From Parvibaculaceae bacterium (GTDB taxonomy: Bacteria; Pseudomonadota; Alphaproteobacteria; Parvibaculales; Parvibaculaceae): DNA of 64,000 bases. Positions within the stretch are counted from its first letter, which is position 1, and each line of letters starts with the position of its first letter. This document shows, piece after piece, positions 16,794-26,174 of the stretch. A program made the translations under genes and the position numbers. Below the pieces are notes generated by a model, which worked only from the letters and a program-made list of their open reading frames with translations, did no database searches and was not told where the DNA came from. The stretch lies in the NCBI GenBank assembly GCA_019636015.1, contig JAHBYJ010000001.1:682001-746000 (forward strand), in the 5' to 3' direction.

Positions 16794-17432
16794 TCAGAGC
16801 CGCAGCATCATCCGCAGTTCCATGGCGAGCCCGTGTTCGCGGCAGGGGACGGGCGTCACCGTTTCCGCCATCGGTTCAAATCCCATCGCCCGGTAAAGCC
16901 CCACGGCGGGATTATCCGACATCACGTCCAGGTGAACCCGTGAAAAGCCCTTGTTCTTTGCTCGCACAATTTCGTGCTCGATGAGCTTGCGCCCCGCCCC
17001 GCGTCCGCGAGCCGCTTCCGGAACGGAAACGACAATGATGTAGCTGCAATCTTCCGGCACATGCGGGTTCATGAAGCTCGCAATCTCCGCCCGCTCGGCG
17101 AGGCCGGCTATATCGGCCTCGCTCACACCCTGCTTGCCGACAAGCTCCATCGCCACCGGCCAGACCGCATCTTTCAGCCGGTAGTGATCGGGTCCGTCAT
17201 GCGAGATCAGCACACCCCGGAAGACGCCATCTTCGTAAGCAAGAACCGATTGCTCGTGCGAGAAGAAATTGCCCGGCGCTTCCCACGCCGCCGCGATGAA
17301 CGGGTCGTAGAGCTGCCGCCCGCCGAAAATATAGTCATAGGACAGGGGCCCCGTCGCGCGGACGAGGTCCGGGATATGCGGCGCGGCGGCGGCAATTTGC
17401 TCCCCGGCTGCTTTCGCGATCTCGATTGCCAT
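16794..17432 (-). CDS. GNAT family N-acetyltransferase
   Basis: A 212-residue protein with a GNAT acetyltransferase domain in its C-terminal half: SYIIVVSVPEAARGRGAGRKLIEHEI is the acetyl-CoA-binding strand and loop (R/Q-x-x-G-x-G/A), followed by VHLDVMSDNPAVGLYRAMGFEPM, the usual end of the fold. The N-terminal ~110 residues are less typical. The acceptor is unknown. Its start codon lies 15 bases from the second TetR-type palindrome (17447-17462), so control by the nearby TetR protein is likely. Confidence 0.85.
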   Translation of the reverse strand: MAIEIAKAAGEQIAAAAPHIPDLVRATGPLSYDYIFGGRQLYDPFIAAAWEAPGNFFSHEQSVLAYEDGVFRGVLISHDGPDHYRLKDAVWPVAMELVGKQGVSEADIAGLAERAEIASFMNPHVPEDCSYIIVVSVPEAARGRGAGRKLIEHEIVRAKNKGFSRVHLDVMSDNPAVGLYRAMGFEPMAETVTPVPCREHGLAMELRMMLRL

Positions 17433-17446
17433 GCATCTTCCCTTAA

Positions 17447-17462
17447 TTGGTCATTTGACCAA
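17447..17462. promoter_or_regulatory. TetR-type operator palindrome, copy 2
   Basis: TTGGTCATTTGACCAA: the same perfect arms TTGGTC/GACCAA as at 16110, with a four-base centre ATTT. It is just upstream of the GNAT gene on the minus strand. Confidence 0.65.
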
Positions 17463-17497
17463 ATTATGTCATCCGATACCGGGCGGCAAGGAATATG

Positions 17498-17513
17498 TTG
17501 GTCGATATACCAA
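17498..17513. promoter_or_regulatory. TetR-type operator palindrome, copy 3 (one mismatch)
   Basis: TTGGTCGATATACCAA: arms TTGGTC and TACCAA differ from the perfect palindrome by one base. It lies 51 bases from copy 2 and about 110 bases before the PAS gene start, suggesting paired binding across this divergent promoter region. Confidence 0.55.
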
Positions 17514-17623
17514 AAAAGATGGCCCCCTTGTGCCGCTTGGCGCTTGTCCCGATTTGGCATATAGGAATGTGCCCCGGAAAACCGCGTGCCCCTGGCGGGC
17601 AAGGCAAGAAAGTACCGCGTTCC

Positions 17624-18124
17624 ATGTCGGAGCCATTGCGGCTTGCGCCACTCGATCTTTTTATCGATCCGCTCCTCTCCTTCCAGGATGCGCGTCTGCG
17701 CGACATCCACGCCTATTGGGAGCGCAAGCGCGCGGGCCGGCCCTTTCCGGCGCGCATGGATGTGAGCCCGGCCGAGATCGTGAGCCACCTGCCGTCGCTC
17801 TTTCTCGTGGATGTCGCGCCGCCCGCACTCGCCATCGCGGATTTTCGCGTCCGCCTGATGGGCACGGCGCTGAATGAGCTCTTCGCGCGCGATTTCACCG
17901 GCGCGACGCTCGAAGGAGCTTTCACAGAAAGATCGGCGGCGGCCGTCGGCAAGCTGTTCGGCATCGTCTGTCAGCTGCGCCGGCCCATAAGGCTTCACGG
18001 ACGGGCCGTCTTCTCTCAGGCGCATCCGATGACCGAGGTGGAGGCGGCCCTGATGCCCCTTACCACGGGGGCAGGAACGGTCGATATGGTGATGGGCGAG
18101 CTCGTGAAGCGCGCCTCGGCCTGA
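17624..18124 (+). CDS. PAS domain-containing protein (PAS_5 type)
   Basis: A 166-residue protein matching the stand-alone PAS_5 type found in alphaproteobacteria: DARLRDIHAYWERKRAGRPFPARMDVSP, then a PAS-like core including VDVAPPALAIADFRVRLMGTALNELFARDFTG. It has no output domain, so it may be a sensory adaptor or ligand-binding protein; the function is unknown. The open frame goes back to 17495, across the third palindrome, but ATG 17624 matches the expected family start. It converges closely on the ABC ATPase gene. Confidence 0.7.
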   Translation: MSEPLRLAPLDLFIDPLLSFQDARLRDIHAYWERKRAGRPFPARMDVSPAEIVSHLPSLFLVDVAPPALAIADFRVRLMGTALNELFARDFTGATLEGAFTERSAAAVGKLFGIVCQLRRPIRLHGRAVFSQAHPMTEVEAALMPLTTGAGTVDMVMGELVKRASA

Positions 18125-18127
18125 CCG

Positions 18128-19129
18128 TTATTTCGATGTCAGCTGCAGGAAGACGTCTTCAAGGTCGGATTCGACCGTCGAAATGTCGGCAATCTCCATC
18201 CCGCCTGCATTGAGCGCGGCGAGAATGGCCATGGCGCTCGTCTCGGCCGGATTGTATTGCACGGCGATCGAGCCATCGGCCTTCACCTCCGCCTTCATGC
18301 CGTCAAGCGCTGCGGGCAGCACGGTTGCGGGTGTCGCCGGCCGCACGATCAGTTTCTTCTCGCTGATCCGGGTGAGAAGCTTCTCCTTCGGCTCGCAGGC
18401 AACGAGTTCGCCCTTGTCGATGATCGCAATCGTGTCGCAGAGCGCTTCGGCTTCCTCGAGATAATGCGTGGTGAGCACGATGGTCGTGCCGCGCGCATGC
18501 AGGCTCTTCACATAGTCCCAGAGCTGGCGGCGGAGCTCGATATCGACGCCCGCCGTCGGCTCGTCGAGAATGAGGACCGGCGGATTGTGCACCATGGCCT
18601 TGGCGACGAGGAGGCGCCGCCGCATCCCGCCCGAAAGCGTGCGCGCATAGGCATCCGCCTTGTCGTCGAGCCCCATGGCCTTCAGGATTTCCATGGTCCG
18701 CCGCTCGCGTTTCGGCACGCCGTAAAGCCCGGCCTGCATCTCCATCGCCTCTGCCGGCGTAAAGAAGGGGTCGATATTGAGCTCCTGCGGCACCACGCCG
18801 ATGGAGGCACGCGCCTGACGCGGATTGACGTCGATGTCGAAGCCCCAGATCGAGGCCGAGCCCGATGTCTTGGTGACGAGGCCCGCGAGAATGTTGATGA
18901 AGGTCGATTTGCCCGCCCCGTTCGGCCCGAGCAGCGCGAAGATCGAGCCCCGCGGCACCGCAAGGTCGATGCCCTTCAGCGCTTCCTTGGCGGGCTGGCT
19001 GCCGCTGGCCCGATAGACCTTGCGGAGCGCCCGCGCTTCGATCGCGTAGGCCCCCTCCGCACGTGGCGCGGGTTCCCCCGGTATGCGCTCTTCATAGCTG
19101 TTTTCGGTATTGGCAAGCGAATGGGCCAT
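18128..19129 (-). CDS. ABC transporter ATP-binding protein
   Basis: A 333-residue ATPase of the ABC-2 export type (DrrA/CcmA-like). Walker A is GPNGAGKST, the Q-loop is near VVPQELNID, the signature is LSGGMRRRLLVAKA, Walker B is VLILDEPTAGVD, and the H-loop is TTHYLEEAE. A C-terminal extension of about 90 residues is common in this class. The ATG at 19129 (MAHSLANTE) follows AAGAAGAG; the longer frame to 19246 runs into the polA promoter region. No permease gene is adjacent, so its membrane partner must be elsewhere. Confidence 0.9.
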   Translation of the reverse strand: MAHSLANTENSYEERIPGEPAPRAEGAYAIEARALRKVYRASGSQPAKEALKGIDLAVPRGSIFALLGPNGAGKSTFINILAGLVTKTSGSASIWGFDIDVNPRQARASIGVVPQELNIDPFFTPAEAMEMQAGLYGVPKRERRTMEILKAMGLDDKADAYARTLSGGMRRRLLVAKAMVHNPPVLILDEPTAGVDIELRRQLWDYVKSLHARGTTIVLTTHYLEEAEALCDTIAIIDKGELVACEPKEKLLTRISEKKLIVRPATPATVLPAALDGMKAEVKADGSIAVQYNPAETSAMAILAALNAGGMEIADISTVESDLEDVFLQLTSK

Positions 19130-19144
19130 GAGCGGGCTCTTCTT

Positions 19145-19173
19145 TTGGCGGGGGCCGTTCCGGGCGCTATAGT
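19145..19173 (+). promoter_or_regulatory. Candidate sigma-70 promoter for polA
   Basis: TTGGCG (19145-19150), a 17-base spacer and TATAGT (19168-19173), about 60 bases before the polA start. The -10 sits inside the palindrome GGGCGCTATAGTGCGCCC (19162-19179). Confidence 0.45.
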
Positions 19174-19232
19174 GCGCCCCCGTGAGGCAGGGCAATATAG
19201 AAGACCCCCGATAGATAGGAAAGGCGAGGCGC

Positions 19233-22163
19233 GTGGCAAGCGGCAAGGCGCAAAAACAGGCATCGGCCAGGGCGAAGGAAGGAAATCCGCTGAAGAAAGG
19301 CGATCATCTCTTCCTGGTGGACGGCTCAGGCTACATTTTCCGCGCCTATCACGCGCTGCCGCCTCTCACGCGCAAGTCGGACGGGCTTCCCGTCGGCGCC
19401 GTCGCGGGCTTCTGCAACATGCTCTACAAGCTCATCGAGGATACGAAGGACGAGTTCGAGCCCACACATCTCGCGGTCATCTTCGATGCCTCCTCGAAGA
19501 CCTTCAGGAACGATATCTATCCGGCCTACAAGGCGAACCGCGTCGAGCCGCCGGAAGACCTGCGTCCGCAATTCGCGCTGGTGCGCGATGCGACCCGCGC
19601 CTTCGGCGTGCCCTGCATCGAGAAGCTCGGCTACGAGGCGGACGATCTCATCGCAACCTATGCCCGCCTCGCAGCGGAAGCCGGCGCCCGCGTCACCATC
19701 GTTTCCTCCGACAAGGACCTGATGCAGCTCGTGAACGGGCAGGTCGACATGCTCGATACGATGAAGCTGAAGACCATCGCTCGCGCCGAAGTGATCGAGA
19801 AATTCGGCGTGCCGCCGGAAAAGGTCGTGGATGTGCAGGCGCTTGCAGGCGACAGCACCGACAATGTGCCGGGCGTTCCCGGCATCGGCATCAAGACGGC
19901 GGCACAGCTGATCGAGGAATATGGCGATCTCGAAACGCTGCTCGCCCGCGCCTCCGAGATCAAGCAGAACAAGCGCCGCGAAAACCTCATCGAATTTGCC
20001 GAGCAGGCGCGCATTTCGCGCCGCCTCGTCGAGCTCGACAACAATGTCCCCATCGACGAGCCGCTCGAGACGATGGGCGTCCGCGATCCGGATCCCGAAA
20101 CGCTGATCGGCTTCTTCAAGGACATGGAATTCTCCACCCTGACGCGCCGCGTCGGCGAGCGATACAATATCGACGTCGATGCTATTGCGGCCGCAGGCGC
20201 GCATCCGCCGCAAGATGAAGGCGCGGCAAGGGACGAAAAGAAGGACAAGCAGTCCGTCAGCCGCACGGCGAAAGGCGGCCTTCCCGGCGCGACGCCGAAG
20301 GGGATGGATGCCGATTTTGCGAAGGCCGCCTACAGTACCGTCACCGAACTCGGCGCACTCCAGGAATGGATCGCCCGTGCGCGGGAACAAGGCTATCTCG
20401 CGATCGACACCGAAACGGATTCGCTCTTTCCCATGCAGGCCCGTCTTGTCGGCGTGTCGATGGCGCTGGTGCCGGGCGAGGCCTGCTACATTCCGCTGCA
20501 GCATGGCGCGGGCGGTGGGCTTGATTTCGCGGATGCCGCGAAGGAACCGCAGATTCCGCTGAAAGACGCAATTGCCGCACTGAAGCCCCTGCTTGAAGAT
20601 CCGTCCATCCTGAAAATCGGTCAGAACCTCAAATTCGACATGCTGGTCTTCCGTCAGCATGGCATCGCGCTTCAGGCGCTCGACGACACCATGCTCATGT
20701 CCTATGCGCTCGACGCGGGCGTGCATGGCCATGGCATGGATGAGCTCTCCGAGCTTCATCTCGGCCACAAGCCGATCCCCTTTTCTGAAGTGGCAGGCAA
20801 GGGCAAGGCGCAGATCACCTTCGATCAGGTGCCAGTCGATCGCGCCACCGCCTATGCGGCGGAAGATGCCGATGTCACGCTCCGCCTCTGGCACATATTG
20901 AAGCCGCGCCTCGTCGCCGAACATCGCATGACCGTTTACGAAACGCTGGAGCGACCGCTCGTGCCGGTGCTTGCCGATATGGAGCGTGCGGGCGTGCGGG
21001 TGGACAAGGCGGTGCTCGCGCGGCTCTCTTCCGGCTTTGCGCAGAAAATGGCGCAATATGAGGAAGAGATTTACGAGCTCGCCGGCGAACGCTTCAATAT
21101 CGGCTCGCCGAAGCAGCTTGGTGAAATCCTCTTCGACAAGATGAGCCTTGAAGGCGGCCGCAAGACCAAGACAGGTGCCTGGTCGACCGATGCCGACACG
21201 CTCGAAATGCTCGCCGCGCAGGGCCACGATCTGCCGCAGCGCGTGCTGGACTGGCGCGGTCTGTCCAAACTCAAAAGCACCTATACGGATGCGCTGCCCG
21301 AATTCATCGACAAGGATACGGGCCGCGTCCATACCTGCTATTCGCTCGCTTCGACCTCAACCGGCCGTCTCGCCTCCACCGATCCCAATCTGCAGAACAT
21401 CCCGGTCCGCACCGAGGATGGCCGCAAGATCAGGACGGCCTTTGTCGCAGAGCCCGGCAATCTTCTCATCTCCGCCGACTACAGCCAGATCGAGCTCCGT
21501 CTGCTTGCCCATATTGCGGATATCGAGGCGCTGAAAAAAGCCTTCGCCGAAGGTCTCGATATTCACGCGATGACGGCGTCGGAAATGTTCAACACGCCGA
21601 TCGAGGGCATGGACCCGGCGGTGCGCCGCCGCGCCAAGGCGATCAATTTCGGCATCATCTACGGCATCTCGGCCTTCGGTCTTGCCAATCAGCTCGGCAT
21701 TTCTCGCGGCGAGGCAGGCGAATATATCGATCGCTATTTCAAGCGCTTTCCCGGCATCCGCGCCTATATGGACGATACCAAGGACTTCGCCCACAAGAAC
21801 GGTTATGTGGAGACGATCTTCGGCCGCCGCATCCATCTCCCCGCCATCAATTCGAAGAACCCGGCGGAAAAGAGCTTCATGGAGCGCGCCGCGATCAACG
21901 CTCCCATACAGGGCTCGGCGGCCGATATCATCCGCCGCGCCATGATCCGCATGCCCGGCGAAATTGCGAGGGCGAAGCTCGCTGCCCGTATGCTCCTGCA
22001 GGTGCATGACGAGCTGATCTTCGAAGTGCCGGAAAAGCAGGCGGAGAAGACGGCGAAACTCGTGGCGAGCGTCATGTCCGGCGCCGCCGCGCCTGCCGTC
22101 GCCCTGTCCGTTCCGCTCGACGTCGATGCGCGGGCCGCGAAAAACTGGGACGAGGCGCATTAG
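19233..22163 (+). CDS. polA: DNA polymerase I
   Basis: A complete 976-residue DNA polymerase I for lagging-strand and repair synthesis. The 5'-3' exonuclease domain starts at about residue 28 (LFLVDGSGYIFRAYHALPPL) and has its acidic metal sites (EADDLIATYA, SSDKDLMQLV) and the helix-hairpin-helix NVPGVPGIGIKTA. The 3'-5' proofreading domain keeps the DxE motif (LAIDTETDSL), so proofreading is probably active. The polymerase domain shows motif A DYSQIELRLLAH, motif B RRRAKAINFGIIYGIS and motif C LLQVHDELIFE. The start is a GTG at 19233 after GGAAAGGCGAGG. It is divergent from the ABC ATPase gene. Confidence 0.97.
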   Translation: MASGKAQKQASARAKEGNPLKKGDHLFLVDGSGYIFRAYHALPPLTRKSDGLPVGAVAGFCNMLYKLIEDTKDEFEPTHLAVIFDASSKTFRNDIYPAYKANRVEPPEDLRPQFALVRDATRAFGVPCIEKLGYEADDLIATYARLAAEAGARVTIVSSDKDLMQLVNGQVDMLDTMKLKTIARAEVIEKFGVPPEKVVDVQALAGDSTDNVPGVPGIGIKTAAQLIEEYGDLETLLARASEIKQNKRRENLIEFAEQARISRRLVELDNNVPIDEPLETMGVRDPDPETLIGFFKDMEFSTLTRRVGERYNIDVDAIAAAGAHPPQDEGAARDEKKDKQSVSRTAKGGLPGATPKGMDADFAKAAYSTVTELGALQEWIARAREQGYLAIDTETDSLFPMQARLVGVSMALVPGEACYIPLQHGAGGGLDFADAAKEPQIPLKDAIAALKPLLEDPSILKIGQNLKFDMLVFRQHGIALQALDDTMLMSYALDAGVHGHGMDELSELHLGHKPIPFSEVAGKGKAQITFDQVPVDRATAYAAEDADVTLRLWHILKPRLVAEHRMTVYETLERPLVPVLADMERAGVRVDKAVLARLSSGFAQKMAQYEEEIYELAGERFNIGSPKQLGEILFDKMSLEGGRKTKTGAWSTDADTLEMLAAQGHDLPQRVLDWRGLSKLKSTYTDALPEFIDKDTGRVHTCYSLASTSTGRLASTDPNLQNIPVRTEDGRKIRTAFVAEPGNLLISADYSQIELRLLAHIADIEALKKAFAEGLDIHAMTASEMFNTPIEGMDPAVRRRAKAINFGIIYGISAFGLANQLGISRGEAGEYIDRYFKRFPGIRAYMDDTKDFAHKNGYVETIFGRRIHLPAINSKNPAEKSFMERAAINAPIQGSAADIIRRAMIRMPGEIARAKLAARMLLQVHDELIFEVPEKQAEKTAKLVASVMSGAAAPAVALSVPLDVDARAAKNWDEAH

Positions 22164-22224
22164 GAGCCAAGGGAACCCCGACAGGTTCCATGCGTTTTTA
22201 CTCGGATAGCCCAAGGAGGTTGAT

Positions 22225-22500
22225 TTGCCTGCCAAAGCTGACGAGAAAAAGCAGAGCCTGGTAACCGAAGCCTCGAAGGAATCCTTTCCGACGAGCGACG
22301 CGCCCGCTTGGACAAGCGGTGGCGTCTCCCCGGAAGAGGACGCAAAGCGCGCCGAGAAGAAGGCGAGGAAGGCCGAAAAAGAGCGCGCGCACGAGGAAGA
22401 AAGCGTGGACGAAACGATCGAGGAGAGTTTCCCGGCTTCGGACCCGCCCTCCTGGACCGGCACCCATGCCGGCGATGGTCACCAGACGCACAAGAAATAA
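22225..22500 (+). CDS. Small charged protein with two ESFPxSDxPxW motifs
   Basis: A 91-residue acidic/basic protein with no signal peptide. It carries the motif twice: ESFPTSDAPAWT near residues 19-30 and ESFPASDPPSWTG near 67-79, separated by a Lys/Glu-rich helical stretch (DAKRAEKKARKAEKERAHEEE). I recall this Ser-Phe-Pro-x-Ser-Asp-x-Pro-x-Trp motif from small uncharacterised alphaproteobacterial proteins; its role is not known to me. The start is TTG 22225, with a near-perfect AAGGAGGT (22213-22220) four bases before it. It lies 61 bases after polA and ends just before a strong terminator. Confidence 0.75.
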   Translation: MPAKADEKKQSLVTEASKESFPTSDAPAWTSGGVSPEEDAKRAEKKARKAEKERAHEEESVDETIEESFPASDPPSWTGTHAGDGHQTHKK

Positions 22501-22510
22501 CGCAAATGAG

Positions 22511-22538
22511 AAAGCCCGGAGGTCTCCCTCCGGGCTTT
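22511..22538. terminator. Bidirectional intrinsic terminator
   Basis: AAAGCCCGGAGG (22511-22522), loop TCTC, CCTCCGGGCTTT (22527-22538). Perfect stem with A/T tracts on both sides, between the small motif protein gene and the convergent GST-like gene. Confidence 0.85.
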
Positions 22539-22542
22539 CGCT

Positions 22543-23283
22543 TCATGCGGCAAGCGTCAGCGCGATCTGCCGCCTTTGCCGTGTGGCGGCATAAAGCGCA
22601 TGCATACGCTCCATGTGGCGCACGAGATTGGCGTGGCGAAGGGCGGCCTCCTTCAGCGGGCTGTCGAGATCGGGGCCGAGAATGCTGACGAGATAGGCGA
22701 AGCAGGCAGCGTCTGCCACCGATGGCGTATTGGCGAAAAAGAATTCGCGCTCGCCGAGCAGCGCCGCGAGTGCAGCAAGGTCGGCGGCCCCCAGCTCATA
22801 GATTTCTTCTGCGCTGTGGCGGCCCGTTCCCTGTGCATGCAGTGCTGCTCGCACCTGCCGCCGCGCCACGGCGGAGACGATGCGTGAAAGCGGAAAGGGC
22901 ATGTCGCCGAAAAAGCCCTTCTGCACCACGGGCCAGTTCGCCTCCTCGATCCAGCGGCTATGGACGAGAACCCAGTAGAGCCGCTCGTCGAGCATCCGCT
23001 GGATCATGTGCGACTGCGCGCGCTCGCTGTCGCTGAGCTCCCTGTCGAGATCGATGCCGAGTCTCTCCCTCAGCCTTTCGAGAATGAGCGCGGAATCGCC
23101 GATTCGCTCGCCCTCGAGTTCGATGAAGGGAAGCTTGCCCTTCGGCGCCTTGGCGGGGTTGGTGGCGTAGACGATCTCATGCGGCACGCTCGCAAGCCGC
23201 AACACGGTTTCGAGCTTGATGCAGAAAGGGCTGGGATTGGGCGTGCCGCGCAGGCTCGCCGGGAAGATATGAAGGCGGATCAT
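22543..23283 (-). CDS. Glutathione S-transferase-like protein (Fax/metaxin-like)
   Basis: A 246-residue protein of the GST superfamily. The N-terminal thioredoxin-like part has SPFCIKLETVLRLASVPHEIV and KGKLPFIELEGERIGDSALIL, closer to the 'failed axon connections'/metaxin-like subgroup than to classical GSTs. The C-terminal half is helical (FFANTPSVADAACFAYLVSIL). Whether it conjugates glutathione is unknown. It is divergent from a WYL-type regulator with 114 bases between, so it may be that regulator's target. Confidence 0.8.
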   Translation of the reverse strand: MIRLHIFPASLRGTPNPSPFCIKLETVLRLASVPHEIVYATNPAKAPKGKLPFIELEGERIGDSALILERLRERLGIDLDRELSDSERAQSHMIQRMLDERLYWVLVHSRWIEEANWPVVQKGFFGDMPFPLSRIVSAVARRQVRAALHAQGTGRHSAEEIYELGAADLAALAALLGEREFFFANTPSVADAACFAYLVSILGPDLDSPLKEAALRHANLVRHMERMHALYAATRQRRQIALTLAA

Positions 23284-23338
23284 GAGCGGGCTCCTTCGGT
23301 CTCGCTGTGGGTACGAAACCGGTTATACTGACACGCTA

Positions 23339-23356
23339 CTGACAGCATGCCGTCAG
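23339..23356. promoter_or_regulatory. Inverted repeat between the GST-like and WYL genes
   Basis: CTGAC (23339-23343) and GTCAG (23352-23356) flank an eight-base centre. TTATACT just upstream (23322-23328) could be a -10 element. A possible operator for the divergent regulator. Confidence 0.35.
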
Positions 23357-23397
23357 CAGGCTTGTGCGAGCGTCGGAAAGACATGAAGGAGACTGCG

Positions 23398-24123
23398 ATG
23401 CGCCGCGCCGACCGACTTTTCGACATTATCGACTATCTCCGCCGCCACCGCCGGGCCGTTACGGCGCAGGAACTGGCGGAACGGCTGGAGGTGTCCGTCC
23501 GCACGGTCTACCGCGATGTGGCGGACCTACAGGCGAGTCGCGTACCCATCGAGGGCGAGGCGGGCCTCGGCTATATGCTGCGCTCGGGCTATGAGCTGCC
23601 GCCTCTCATGTTCACGGAAGACGAGATCGAGGCGCTGGTCTTCGGCGCGCGCATGGTTCGCGCCTGGGGCGATGCCGCCTTCACCCGCGCGGCAGACGAT
23701 GCGGTGGCGAAGATCGGCGCCGTCCTGCCCGACAGGCTCCGGCGTCTCGCGGAGGCGCCGAACGTCACGGTCGCGTCGGGCCGCACCTCCCCGCAGGAGG
23801 GCTACAGCCGGCATCTCACGCCCATTCGCGGCGCCATTCGCGAGCGGCGGAAACTGGCGATCGAATATGAGGCGCTGTCGGGCGACCGGACGAAGCGAAC
23901 GGTGCGTCCGCTCGCCATCGCCTTTTTCGGCCCCTTCTGGATGCTCGCCGCCTGGTGCGAGACGCGGCGCGATTTCCGCACCTTCCGCATCGAGCGGATT
24001 GGCAGGCTCACAGTCACGGAGGACATTTTCAAGGACGAGAAGGGCAAGACCATCGAGGATTTCGTCGCCCGCCCGACAGAGCAAGGCTACAGCCAGCCCA
24101 TCGCCGCGCCGCGCGGAAAATGA
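23398..24123 (+). CDS. YafY/DeoR-type regulator with HTH and WYL domains
   Basis: A 241-residue regulator. An N-terminal winged helix (MRRADRLFDIIDYLRRH, TAQELAERLEVSVRTVYRDVADLQ) is followed by the YafY-type region with the GYELPPLMFTEDEIEAL signature, then a WYL-like domain (RRKLAIEYEALSGDRTKRTVRPLAIAFFGPFWMLAAWCETR). Family knowledge: WYL domains bind small ligands or nucleic acids to control DNA binding. ATG 23398 has AAGGAG a few bases upstream; ATG 23383 is an alternative. It is divergent from the GST-like gene and ends in a strong terminator. Confidence 0.85.
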   Translation: MRRADRLFDIIDYLRRHRRAVTAQELAERLEVSVRTVYRDVADLQASRVPIEGEAGLGYMLRSGYELPPLMFTEDEIEALVFGARMVRAWGDAAFTRAADDAVAKIGAVLPDRLRRLAEAPNVTVASGRTSPQEGYSRHLTPIRGAIRERRKLAIEYEALSGDRTKRTVRPLAIAFFGPFWMLAAWCETRRDFRTFRIERIGRLTVTEDIFKDEKGKTIEDFVARPTEQGYSQPIAAPRGK

Positions 24124-24153
24124 AAAAGCCCGGAGGTTTCCCTCCGGGCTTTT
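24123..24153. terminator. Bidirectional intrinsic terminator
   Basis: AAAAAGCCCGGAGG (24123-24136), TTTC loop, CCTCCGGGCTTTT (24141-24153). It serves the WYL regulator and the convergent pckA gene. The stem is the same as that of the terminator at 22511. Confidence 0.85.
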
Positions 24154-24175
24154 CTTACTCGTCGCTGACGAAGGA

Positions 24176-25789
<1,614 letters not shown>

Positions 25790-26174
25790 GCTTCTCTCCT
25801 CGTGCTCCTCATGGCCGCTTTGGCCAAATCCCTGTTTGCCGCCCGCGCTGGGCTGGAAGTCTATCACGGGGCCCCGCCGCCCGCAGAGTCCGTAAGAGGG
25901 CTCCACGATGGCGAAAAGCAAAAGCGGGGCCAGCGCCCGTCTCGGGCCGGCCCCAATGTCCCCGGAAATTCGGCGCCAACATAGTTCCCGCCCCTGTCCG
26001 GCGCAACCGCTTTGCAAGCGGCTCGCAGCGGCTGCGGCAACGCGTCCACCGGGCGGGCATGCTGCGCCGCAAACACCCCTGCGCGGCTTGTGGGTTTGGC
26101 GGGTCGCCGGGCAAGCTTCGCCGCCTCCCTATGGTTAAGAGTGGCAGTCCTGCCGCAGATTTGGGCAGAAAGCC
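25790..26174. other. Region upstream of pckA
   Basis: About 385 bases with no supported gene. It should hold the pckA promoter on the minus strand. A perfect 6-bp-arm palindrome CCGCTTTGCAAGCGG lies at 26007-26021, and a looser TGGCC/GGCCA pair at 25812-25826. Either could bind a regulator of gluconeogenesis; neither matches a motif I can name. Confidence 0.4.
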
